NCBI GenBank assembly: GCA_947176545.1
Contig: CAMWRB010000031.1
Coordinates: forward strand, 1 to 9,975
DNA length: 9,975 bases
Source of the DNA: an uncultured Porphyromonadaceae bacterium
GTDB lineage: Bacteria; Bacteroidota; Bacteroidia; Bacteroidales; Muribaculaceae
Direction of reading: 5' to 3'
Shown here in pieces: positions 1 through 6,091 of the stretch. Position 1 is the first letter of the stretch, and every line of letters starts with the position of its first letter. The notes beneath the pieces were generated by a model. That model made no database searches. It was not told the DNA's origin and was given only the letters and a program-made list of their open reading frames with translations. Made by a program: the position numbers and the translations under genes.

Positions 1-1
1 C

Positions 2-17
2 ATGTAGCCCGCTACAT
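2..17. repeat. Short perfect inverted repeat at the left edge
   Basis: The seven-base arms ATGTAGC (2-8) and GCTACAT (11-17) are exact reverse complements separated by CC, followed by a pyrimidine-rich stretch (TTCCTTCTTT). With so short a centre the hairpin would have to open its innermost pairs. It could be the tail terminator of a gene lying left of the window, or a dyad operator upstream of the aldo/keto reductase. The window edge prevents a decision. Confidence 0.4.
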
Positions 18-114
18 TCCTTCTTTAAACTCAAAATATCACTCAAAAAATAAAAGCAATCTAAGTATAAACTAATTTTAAACATCTCCTTAACAATATT
101 AAAATTTAATAAAA

Positions 115-1056
115 ATGAAATTACCTTCTGTCGCATTGGGAACATGGTCATGGGGCTCCGGAATGGCCGGTGGTGACCAGGTATTCGGCAACCATACCGA
201 TGCCGAAAGTCTAAAATCAGTTTTCGAGGCCGCTTGCCGGGCGGGTCTGACGATGTGGGACACTGCTACAGTGTACGGTATGGGGGCATCGGAAGATATT
301 CTCGGTGGCTTTATCAAGGATTATCCGCGCGATAAGTTTATAATCTCCACTAAATTCACGCCTCAGATTGCACCGGACACCGCTACTCCCGTTCTGACAA
401 TGGCAGAGGAGAGTTGCAAGCGTCTACACACTGACTATATCGACATCTATTGGATTCATAATCCTGCTGATGTGGAAAGATGGACTCCGGGACTTATCGC
501 CCTGCTGAAATCGGGTGTCGTCAAGCGTGTGGGTGTATCCAACCACAATCTGGCTCAGATAAAGCGTGCAGACGAAATTCTTCGTGCAGCCGGTTATCGT
601 GTATCAGCCGTTCAGAATCATTTCAGCCTTCTGTATCGCTCATCTGAAAAGGCCGGAATACTTGACTACTGCAAGGAAAACGACATAGATTTCTTCGCAT
701 ACATGACTCTTGAACAGGGTGCATTGAGCGGCAAGTACGGTACGGCCAATCCCATGCCCGCCGGGAGCAATCGCGCCGAAACATACAATCCGATTCTTCC
801 CAAGCTCGATGCCCTTATCAATGAAATGAAGAAAATAGGGGAGGCTCACGATGCGTCTGTCTCTCAGATAGCTGTGGCATACGCCATCAACAAGGGGACT
901 TATCCGATTGTCGGAGCTACAAAACCTCGTCATGTCGAGGAAGCTGCCGCGGCGGCAAAAATCAAACTTTCGCAGGAAGAAATGGGTTCTCTTGAGGAAC
1001 TCGCCGCTGTAACCGGAGTTGATACAAAGGGTTCATGGGAAAACTCAATGATATGA
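115..1056 (+). CDS. Aldo/keto reductase (cytoplasmic, NAD(P)H-dependent)
   Basis: A 313-residue protein, normal length for the aldo/keto reductase TIM-barrel family, which reduces aldehydes and ketones with NAD(P)H. The classical catalytic tetrad is visible: Asp49 and Tyr54 in WDTATVYG, Lys80 in STKF, and His115 in WIHNP. The VGVSNHN segment (139-145) and the C-terminal VGATKPRHVEEA region (cofactor-phosphate-binding area) also fit. There is no signal peptide, so it should be cytoplasmic. The start follows an AT-rich leader, and MKLPSVALGTWSWG is a typical family N-terminus. Its stop overlaps the start of the amidohydrolase remnant (ATGA at 1053-1056), so it was the first gene of an operon whose next two members are now damaged. 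The real substrate cannot be read from sequence. A TAATTTTA element at 73-80 is a weak candidate -7 box. Confidence 0.93.
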   Translation: MKLPSVALGTWSWGSGMAGGDQVFGNHTDAESLKSVFEAACRAGLTMWDTATVYGMGASEDILGGFIKDYPRDKFIISTKFTPQIAPDTATPVLTMAEESCKRLHTDYIDIYWIHNPADVERWTPGLIALLKSGVVKRVGVSNHNLAQIKRADEILRAAGYRVSAVQNHFSLLYRSSEKAGILDYCKENDIDFFAYMTLEQGALSGKYGTANPMPAGSNRAETYNPILPKLDALINEMKKIGEAHDASVSQIAVAYAINKGTYPIVGATKPRHVEEAAAAAKIKLSQEEMGSLEELAAVTGVDTKGSWENSMI

Positions 1057-1278
1057 AAAGAGTTATCTCGGCGTTTGCCGCATTGCTGACGTTATTCACT
1101 ATGACTGCACAACCCAATCTTAAAGCGGTAGATGTTCATTCCCTTTGTTCCAACTGCTATTCTGGAAAAGGTCGCGGCAAAGGTAAAGAATGAAATCACT
1201 CAGGATTCCGAACTCGGTAAATATGCGGGGGATATCCTGCGTAATAATGCAATGAAATTATTTAAAATAAAAGAATAA
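1053..1278 (+). pseudogene. Amidohydrolase remnant with internal deletion and frameshift
   Basis: Two pieces of one gene appear fused out of frame. The first runs from ATG 1053: MKRVISAFAALLTLFTMTAQ is a clean signal peptide, followed by LKAVDVHS, which looks like the start of an amidohydrolase where the metal-binding Asp-x-His-x-His motif begins. After about 1142 that frame degenerates and stops at 1191-1193. The frame ending with TAA 1276-1278 instead reads IPFVPTAILEKVAAKVKNE, then SELGKYAGDILRNNAMKLF, which resembles the C-terminal end of amidohydrolase-family proteins. Family members are roughly 300-350 residues, so about 250 residues including nearly all metal ligands are missing. Family assignment of the two ends is by recognition, not by search. 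It sits in the aldo/keto reductase operon (ATGA overlap) and 5 bases before the flavin reductase remnant. No active enzyme can be made. Confidence 0.72.
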
Positions 1279-1283
1279 GAATA

Positions 1284-1850
1284 ATGGCTAATAAAGTTAA
1301 TCTGGGCTCCAAACCGGCCCTTTATCCCACTCCTGTGACCGTAATAGGTGCTGATGTAAACGGCAAAGTTAACTGGATGGAGTTATCACACATCGGTATA
1401 GTCAGCCATGACCGTGTGCTGGTCAGCATGGCAAAACCGCACTAAACGACACCCGCTCTCGGCGTTGGTAAACGATTTTCCCTCAATCTCGTAAGTCCCG
1501 AAATGCTCGAAAAGGCAGACTATGTCGGGAGTGTGGACGGAGATAAAGTGGATAAGTCGGAAGTGTTTGACTATCATCGCGGCGAGGCCGGAACTCCTGT
1601 GATTGATGAGGCGCCCCTGACAATGGAGTTGGAAATTGTAGATGTATTCGAATGCAACGGTTTCGACAATTTCATATGTTCAATTTCCAATACATATGTC
1701 AATGAGGACAATCTTGATGAAAACGGCAAAATTGACTATAACAAGATGCATACCGTTCTCTTTGAGTTTCCGACATACTCCTATATTCTTTCGGGCGATG
1801 TAATCGGTAAATACCGTAAGATGCACGACAACTGGAGTAAAAAGGATTGA
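1284..1850 (+). pseudogene. Flavin reductase (FMN-binding split barrel), interrupted by in-frame TAA
   Basis: ATG 1284 opens MANKVNLGSKPALYPTPVTV and continues through a segment typical of RutF/DIM6-like flavin reductases (VNWMELSHIGIVSHDRVLVS) up to MAKPH, then meets TAA at 1443-1445. The same frame resumes with KRFSLNLVSPEMLEKADYVG and runs to TGA 1848-1850, giving a 188-codon frame of normal family length. The stop falls where relatives typically read Tyr after Pro-His, and the next ten codons look scrambled. A point mutation or a pair of compensating small indels are both possible. The distal part (from Met at 1503) could be translated separately as 115 residues but lacks the N-terminal part of the flavin-binding barrel. 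Intact relatives are cytoplasmic FMN proteins that reduce flavins or quinones. It is probably non-functional, and it follows another broken gene in the same operon. Confidence 0.8.
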
Positions 1851-1947
1851 AAAAATCAGTGAAACTTAATTTTATTAGCTGAAAAATTGTGAGAATGGAG
1901 AAAAAACGGTAACTTGTACGATAAATAACTTATATTTACAGTCCGTT

Positions 1948-2670
1948 ATGAAAATAGTTCGTACTTTTATTACCATGATGATGCTGCTGTGCATCTTCAC
2001 ATCCAATGCCGCATCGCCAGTCGGCAGAAGCACAAATTCCACCAAAGAATATAAGGTCAGGAGTTTCAGTGCTGTCAGGGCCTATAATTCCATTGACATT
2101 CGGTTCTCCCAATCCAACAAGAGCAAAGTAGTTGTTAATGCTTCGCACGAATCGCTCTTATATCTGAAGGTAGAGGTTGACAATGGGACTCTATCCCTCT
2201 ATTTTGATCCTCCCCGGAATTATAGAGGAACCCTCAAAGCCGATGTTGAGATGAGTGCTCCGACACTTAACGCCATTTCGATTTACAATGGTTGCGAATT
2301 TGAAGTCGTGACACCCTTCAATGGGGACAATCTTTATATAGAGGCCTTCAACAATGCCGATGTTGAATTTAAGAAATCGGTTGACATTCGTGCTCTTTCC
2401 ATAAAGGCATATAATTCTGCCGAGGTTGATTTTCCAACTCTAAAGGCCGATACCGTCGATTGTGAAGCATACAACAGTGCTGAAATTGAGCTTGCCGGTA
2501 GTGCTTATGAGGTATCTATGGATGTATTTAATTCAGGTGTAATTGATGCCTCACATCTTTCGGCTAAGACCGGTACAGCCAAAGCTTACAACTCCGGTCA
2601 AATAAAATGTAATGTAGACCGTATTAAAACAGATACATACAACTCAGGCAAAATCAGCAACGGTTACTGA
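1948..2670 (+). CDS. Exported GIN-domain (DUF2807) beta-helix protein
   Basis: A 240-residue protein with an N-terminal signal peptide (Lys2, Arg5, hydrophobic 7-17, cleavage near SNAAS at 19-23). The opening strand region FSAVRAYNSIDIRFSQ and the later LKVEVDNGTLSLYF match the head of the putative auto-transporter adhesin GIN domain, a beta-solenoid found mainly in exported Bacteroidota proteins. The remainder is a ladder of short rungs with Tyr/Phe-Asn-Ser/Asn/Gly at residues 46, 113, 134, 155, 175, 194, 214 and 231, spaced about 17-21 residues from the third rung on. Each is followed by small residues and alternating hydrophobics (AEVDF, AEIEL, GQIKC). No lipobox cysteine is present, so it is probably periplasmic or surface exposed. 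The role of the family is not established. It lies 97 bases after the flavin reductase remnant and is probably transcribed on its own, ending at the hairpin at 2689-2725. Confidence 0.88.
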   Translation: MKIVRTFITMMMLLCIFTSNAASPVGRSTNSTKEYKVRSFSAVRAYNSIDIRFSQSNKSKVVVNASHESLLYLKVEVDNGTLSLYFDPPRNYRGTLKADVEMSAPTLNAISIYNGCEFEVVTPFNGDNLYIEAFNNADVEFKKSVDIRALSIKAYNSAEVDFPTLKADTVDCEAYNSAEIELAGSAYEVSMDVFNSGVIDASHLSAKTGTAKAYNSGQIKCNVDRIKTDTYNSGKISNGY

Positions 2671-2688
2671 TAACACCGAAAAATAAAT

Positions 2689-2730
2689 AGCCCCGAAAGT
2701 CAGTTCAAGAAAAGCTTTTGGGGCTTATTA
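2689..2730 (+). terminator. Hairpin terminator after the GIN-domain gene
   Basis: AGCCCCGAAAG (2689-2699) pairs with CTTTTGGGGCT (2715-2725), eleven base pairs with one G-U, around a 15-base loop. It is followed by a T-rich but interrupted tract (TATTACTTTATTT) and preceded by an A-rich tract, so it may also stop transcription arriving on the minus strand from the AraC gene. It lies 18 bases past the GIN-domain stop and immediately beyond the ancestral end (2733) of the AraC gene. Confidence 0.75.
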
Positions 2731-2732
2731 CT

Positions 2733-2801
2733 TTATTTCGAATGTGCCGAAGTAGAAGCAGTGTTCTGTTTGCGGCGTTCGCAATATTCGGATGGCGTCT
2801 A
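2733..2801 (-). other. Readable C-terminal remnant of the AraC gene beyond an amber codon
   Basis: On the minus strand the AraC frame hits TAG at 2801-2799 and then stays open for 21 codons to TAA at 2735-2733. It reads TPSEYCERRKQNTAS and a few more residues. Thr-Pro-Ser-Glu-Tyr is the hallmark final motif of AraC DNA-binding domains (usually TPSEYR), and relatives commonly have Tyr, Met or Cys at the position of the stop. A single base change of a Tyr codon to TAG is the simplest explanation. The hairpin at 2689-2725 follows this older stop directly. Confidence 0.75.
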
Positions 2802-3665
2802 TCCGGTCATCTTCTTGAACGTGCGGGAGAAATGCTGCGGATAATCATAGCCTAACGAATAAGCGACCTCCGAAGAATTCATTCCGGCGACAAGACGATT
2901 TTTAGCCAGTTGTATCATATGGTGCTTGATGAGATGATTGGCTGTCTCGCCGGTGGATTTTTTGATAACGTCGCTGAGATATGTTGGAGACATGTTCAGT
3001 TGTTCCGAACAATATTGAACCGTAGGCAACCCCTCTTTCAGCTGTATATCATTCTCGAAATACTCTTTTATAAGCTTTTCAAATCGAACCAATATATTGT
3101 TGTTAGCAACAGTGCGTGAAGCGAACTGACGATTGTAAAACCGCTGTGCATATCGGAGCAGAAGATTGATTAATCCGACAATAATCCTGTTCTGAATATT
3201 ATCCGGCGGAAACCTAAGTTCAGTCCTAATCTGCATGAAGAGTCCTATTATAATATCCCGTTCCTCTTCAGACATATGGAGAGCTTCGTTGATTCTATAG
3301 TCGAAGAATGAGAAGTGTTTAATCTCCTTTTCGAGTCCCGTGCCCTGCAGTATGTCGGGATGGAACAATAACGCCCATCCACTCATCTCCATACGTTTGC
3401 CGTTATCCTCCTTGCCTCCGGTCTGTCCCGGTGCGACACAGATTAATGTGCCGTCGGAATAGTCATATTTACCCGTCCCATATACAAGGTCTATTTTTTC
3501 ATCCTGTCCCTGCAGGAACAGTCCGTAAACCTCATAATGGTTCAGACTAAGAGGCACCGGAGAGAGCTCACTGTAATCAATGACACTAATCAGGTCGTGC
3601 GTGTCGGTCTGACCCAGATATGAACTGTAATCTGACGGTTTGCTGACTTTTAGAATCTTACTCAT
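2799..3665 (-). CDS. AraC-family transcriptional regulator, C-terminally truncated
   Basis: A 288-residue protein. Residues about 1-180 form the N-terminal ligand/dimer domain with cupin-like features (LICVAPGQTGG at 74-84, then the GWALLFHPDIL segment at 96-106) seen in Bacteroidota AraC regulators. Residues about 190-288 are the DNA-binding domain: first helix-turn-helix around 214-240 (TVQYCSEQLNMSPTYLSDVI), second around 263-285 (SSEVAYSLGYDYPQHFSRTF). Translation ends at FKKMTG with an amber codon, so the normally following TPSEYR-like helix is absent. Whether the truncated protein still binds DNA is uncertain. It is divergent from the flavodoxin/ABM/cupin operon across 316 bases, the usual arrangement for a local activator of that operon. 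A TACATTTG -7 element lies 46 bases upstream of the start. The effector is unknown. Confidence 0.88.
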   Translation of the reverse strand: MSKILKVSKPSDYSSYLGQTDTHDLISVIDYSELSPVPLSLNHYEVYGLFLQGQDEKIDLVYGTGKYDYSDGTLICVAPGQTGGKEDNGKRMEMSGWALLFHPDILQGTGLEKEIKHFSFFDYRINEALHMSEEERDIIIGLFMQIRTELRFPPDNIQNRIIVGLINLLLRYAQRFYNRQFASRTVANNNILVRFEKLIKEYFENDIQLKEGLPTVQYCSEQLNMSPTYLSDVIKKSTGETANHLIKHHMIQLAKNRLVAGMNSSEVAYSLGYDYPQHFSRTFKKMTG

Positions 3666-3710
3666 ACTATATATGAATGCAATAGCAACGGCATAAAGGA
3701 TATCTGTTTA

Positions 3711-3718
3711 CAAATGTA
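3711..3718 (-). promoter_or_regulatory. Candidate -7 promoter element for the AraC gene
   Basis: On the minus strand this reads TACATTTG, an exact match to the Bacteroidota -7 consensus TAnnTTTG. The start codon is 46 bases downstream, leaving room for a short leader of about 35-40 bases. No convincing -33 TTTG was found at the usual spacing, so the assignment rests on the -7 element and its position. Confidence 0.5.
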
Positions 3719-3812
3719 CAAAAAATGACGGGATAAACCTATATCGTCCGCAATTAAAAGAAAATGGTTAGACCTCAGTAATATTTGTCACATCGTTTAA
3801 GTTCCGTTAAGT

Positions 3813-3820
3813 TATATTTG
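3813..3820 (+). promoter_or_regulatory. Candidate -7 promoter element of the flavodoxin operon
   Basis: TATATTTG matches the Bacteroidota TAnnTTTG -7 consensus exactly. A TTTG at 3784-3787 could be the -33 element, but its 25-base spacing is longer than the usual 19-21. Transcription would begin near 3826 and give an unusually long leader of about 155 bases before the flavodoxin start. Upstream sequence between this box and the AraC promoter is where an AraC protein would be expected to bind. Confidence 0.55.
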
Positions 3821-3981
3821 CATTATGAATAAAAATAATGCCCGTACATCGAAATCAGCATGTCCGAGTATATGACCGGAAAGGATTTTACACTTGCTTC
3901 CAATGAGATGAGCCTGATTCAAGACCTCTGCTAACAATCATGTAAGGGAGACTAAAAAATATTAAAATATTCGATATACAT

Positions 3982-4704
3982 ATGAAAAAAATCTTATTAG
4001 TTCTATCATTTGTACTGATGACAATGACTGTCCGGGCGAAGACTCTTGTGGTATATTACAGTTATACCAACAACGTTCATGATATCGTCACCGAATTGAC
4101 CCGGCAGATAGCTGCAGACGTCGTACGTATAGAACCGGCAGAAAAAGGGCTGGACTATGCCGCCAACAACTATGCAATCGGAAGTGCGCAGATATCGGCC
4201 ATCCGCAACAATCCGAACGATGCGTCCTCTTATCCGGCCATAGACCCGGTAGATGTGGACCCGGCTGACTATGACTGTATCATAATCGGTGCTCCCCTCT
4301 GGTGGAGCAATATGGCCGCACCTCTCCAGACATATCTTTTTCAGAATGGCTCAAAGATGGCCGGAAAGAAAATAGGACTGATAGTATCGAGCGCGAGCAG
4401 CGGTATCAGCGGAGTTGAAAACGATGCCAAACGTCTCATTCCCGACGGTGATTTCCTGACACCGAGCCTGTGGATTCGTTCATCGCAGACCTCCAATGCC
4501 TCATCAATGATTGAATCTTGGCTGGAACTGACCGGATATGATATTACCACTGTCGCCCCTAACATACTTGATGAGAGTAATAACACAAATCAAACTGTCT
4601 TTACAATTGACGGAGTAGTTGCCGGTAATGATGCATACTCGTTAGAGACCCTCAAAAGAGGTCTGTATGTAATCGGCGGTAAAAAGATATACGTTAGCAA
4701 ATAA
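3982..4704 (+). CDS. Exported flavodoxin with C-terminal sorting-like tail
   Basis: A 240-residue protein. A signal peptide (residues 1-19, cleavage likely at VRA-K) precedes a flavodoxin-like fold. Residues 21-31 (TLVVYYSYTNN) are the phosphate-binding P-loop for FMN. IIIGAPLWWSNMAAP (100-114) is the flavin-stacking loop with two Trp, and KKIGLIVSSASSGISG (129-144) is the next strand and loop. This matches the flavodoxin_4 type, about 160-190 residues. Residues about 195-240 are extra: a Ser/Asn/Thr-rich linker, then a beta-rich end (SLETLKRGLYVIGGKKIYVSK) resembling short C-terminal domains of exported Bacteroidota proteins. It would carry electrons or reduce quinones outside the cytoplasm. 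First gene of a three-gene operon; the ABM-type monooxygenase gene begins 26 bases later. The upstream AT-rich leader lacks a Shine-Dalgarno. The electron donor is unknown. Confidence 0.9.
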   Translation: MKKILLVLSFVLMTMTVRAKTLVVYYSYTNNVHDIVTELTRQIAADVVRIEPAEKGLDYAANNYAIGSAQISAIRNNPNDASSYPAIDPVDVDPADYDCIIIGAPLWWSNMAAPLQTYLFQNGSKMAGKKIGLIVSSASSGISGVENDAKRLIPDGDFLTPSLWIRSSQTSNASSMIESWLELTGYDITTVAPNILDESNNTNQTVFTIDGVVAGNDAYSLETLKRGLYVIGGKKIYVSK

Positions 4705-4730
4705 GTATGTGAAAAAGCAACCCGGCAGTA

Positions 4731-5189
4731 ATGATGACCCGTTCATTTAAAATAATGATGGTGATTGCCACGGCAGTGTTATCTATCAGTACTGTCGGTG
4801 GTCACGAATATAATGAAAACAATCGAATGGAGTGTAATATGTGCGATAAACTGCCGATGCAGTCAGACGGGATTGTACGCCTGTCAAAGATTAGTGTAAC
4901 CCCCGACTATATCAATGAATATATGAAATATGCAGTCGAGGTTGGCACAATATCATTGGAGAAAGAACCGGGTGTCCTGACCATGTATGCCGTGGCCGAT
5001 AAGGATAATCCATGTCATATCACTATCCTGGAAACATATGCGAGTCAGGAGGCATATCAACAGCATATCGCATCGCAACATTTTCAGAAATACAAACAAG
5101 GAACCCTCCATATGGTCGACTCCCTGGTGCTTGATGACGTGACTCCATTGAATCCCAATAATAAAATCACTAATACAATCGTAAGATGA
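4731..5189 (+). CDS. Exported ABM-type monooxygenase (YgiN-like)
   Basis: A 152-residue protein with a signal peptide (basic residues in 2-7, hydrophobic 8-22, probable cleavage near VGG-H) and a single antibiotic-biosynthesis-monooxygenase ferredoxin-like domain at about 47-138. Family hallmarks are the opening strand VRLSKISVTPDYINEYM, the EPGVLTMYAV strand, and the helix SQEAYQQHIASQHFQKYK containing the conserved His-x-x-Ser-x-His-Phe (112-118). Relatives include quinol monooxygenases and heme or polyketide-modifying enzymes. Those usually lack signal peptides, so the export is notable. Two Met codons are adjacent (4731 and 4734) and either may be used. The stop overlaps the next start by ATGA (5186-5189), implying translational coupling. 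Cys35 and Cys38 are too far from the hydrophobic segment to be a lipobox. Substrate is not predictable; a quinone is the family-based guess. Confidence 0.85.
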   Translation: MMTRSFKIMMVIATAVLSISTVGGHEYNENNRMECNMCDKLPMQSDGIVRLSKISVTPDYINEYMKYAVEVGTISLEKEPGVLTMYAVADKDNPCHITILETYASQEAYQQHIASQHFQKYKQGTLHMVDSLVLDDVTPLNPNNKITNTIVR

Positions 5190-6007
5190 ACCGTATTATC
5201 CTTTCATTGGTTTTAGGTTTAATAACATTAATACCAGCTATGGCACAACAGAAAATAATACAGACGGCCGGCCGTCAGCAACTCGGTGATTTCGCGCCAG
5301 AATTTGCGCGTCTTAATGATGATATACTCTTCGGCGAAGTGTGGAGCCGCAATGACCTCCTTTCGTTGCGTGACCGCAGTCTGGTCACAGTAACATCACT
5401 TGTCGCACAGGGTATAACGGACACCTCTCTGATATATCATCTTCAGGAGGCCAGGAAGAACGGCATAACCCGCACCGAGATTTCAGAAATGCTCACTCAT
5501 ATAGCCTTTTACGCAGGCTGGCCCAAGGCCTGGGCTGCGTTCCGCCTTGCTAAAGATGTGTGGAGCGACGACATCGAGGGTGAGGATGCAAAGTCTGAGT
5601 TCGCCCGTACTATGATTTTCCCAATTGGAGAGCCCAATACCGCATACGCCCGTTATTTCACAGGCAACAGTTACCTTGCTCAGATTTCTTCAGAGCAGGT
5701 GCCGTTTGCGAATGTCACCTTCGAACCCGGATGCCGCAACAACTGGCATATCCATAAGGCTGACAAAGGGGGCGGTCAGATGCTGGTTGGAGTAGCCGGA
5801 CGCGGGTGGTATCAGGAAGAGGGCAAAGAGCCTGTCGAGATTTTGCCCGGCACAGTAATAAATATTCCGGCCAATGTCAAGCACTGGCACGGAGCTGCCA
5901 AAGATTCATGGTTCGCACATCTCGCATTTTCCGTCCCCGGTGAGGAGACTGAAAATGTATGGCTCGAACCGGTGACCGATGAAGAATACAATATTCTACC
6001 AAATTAA
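5186..6007 (+). CDS. Exported carboxymuconolactone-decarboxylase-like/cupin fusion protein
   Basis: A 273-residue protein. The signal peptide ends at PAMA-Q (17-21). Residues about 36-126 form an AhpD-like CMD domain (EVWSRNDLLSLRDRSLVTV and the helix LTHIAFYAGWPKAWAAF). It has no Cys-x-x-Cys, so it is not a peroxidase of the AhpD type. Residues about 160-262 form a cupin: motif 1 gives Gly182, His188, His190 and a Gln198 at the usual Glu position with a few extra residues before it. Motif 2 gives Gly222, Pro228 and His233. A metal site with two or three His and Gln is therefore likely. Family fusions of this kind are common but poorly characterised. Here it is coupled to the ABM-type gene by ATGA and closes the operon at a strong terminator. 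Role inferred: ring or lactone chemistry, or detoxification, outside the cytoplasm, together with the flavodoxin. Confidence 0.9.
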   Translation: MNRIILSLVLGLITLIPAMAQQKIIQTAGRQQLGDFAPEFARLNDDILFGEVWSRNDLLSLRDRSLVTVTSLVAQGITDTSLIYHLQEARKNGITRTEISEMLTHIAFYAGWPKAWAAFRLAKDVWSDDIEGEDAKSEFARTMIFPIGEPNTAYARYFTGNSYLAQISSEQVPFANVTFEPGCRNNWHIHKADKGGGQMLVGVAGRGWYQEEGKEPVEILPGTVINIPANVKHWHGAAKDSWFAHLAFSVPGEETENVWLEPVTDEEYNILPN

Positions 6008-6027
6008 TCCATCCTTGTTCATAAAAC

Positions 6028-6077
6028 CTCATCCCGCGGCGACTCGGCAATTGAATGGCTGCGGGATGAGTTTTTTT
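6028..6077 (+). terminator. Strong intrinsic terminator between convergent genes
   Basis: CTCATCCCGCGGC (6028-6040) pairs with GCTGCGGGATGAG (6058-6070), thirteen base pairs with one G-U, around a 17-base loop, followed by seven T (6071-6077). It lies 20 bases after the cupin stop. The opposite strand also has a short T run (TTTT) after the stem, so it may work for the convergent regulator gene ending at 6092. Confidence 0.92.
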
Positions 6078-6091
6078 ATGTATGTCCGGTG

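Larger units (their letters stand above)
3666..3981. other. Divergent intergenic region between AraC and flavodoxin genes
   Basis: These 316 bases carry one outward-facing -7 element for each flanking gene. The right half also holds traces of coding sequence. From ATG 3860 a 24-codon frame reads MSEYMTGKDFTLASNEMSLI followed by QDLC and ends at 3932-3934. Its pattern faintly recalls the N-terminal Mac segment of sugar O-acetyltransferases (compare MTEKEKCIAGELY and SADLC in the acetyltransferase at 7204-7764). It may be a leftover gene start or a chance frame. The rest is AT-rich with no structured RNA recognised. Confidence 0.4.

Noticed and set aside
640..933. Minus-strand frame inside the aldo/keto reductase gene
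   Set aside because: It lies wholly within a well-supported gene and has no recognisable features.
1130..1200. Programmed ribosomal frameshift joining the two amidohydrolase frames
   Set aside because: The joined product would lack almost the whole barrel and metal ligands, and no slippery heptamer with downstream structure was seen. A deletion explains it better.
1931..1938. TATATTTA as the promoter of the GIN-domain gene
   Set aside because: It lies only ten bases before the ATG, would give an almost leaderless transcript, lacks the final G, and has no -33 element at proper spacing.
2799..2801. TAG as a recoded sense codon (phage-like code change) in the AraC gene
   Set aside because: Another gene here ends normally with TAG (9115-9117), and the flavin reductase is interrupted by TAA. 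There are no phage genes or suppressor tRNAs, so a nonsense mutation is simpler.
4731..4850. ABM-type protein as a lipoprotein (Cys35/Cys38)
   Set aside because: The cysteines lie more than ten residues beyond the hydrophobic segment and are not in a lipobox context.
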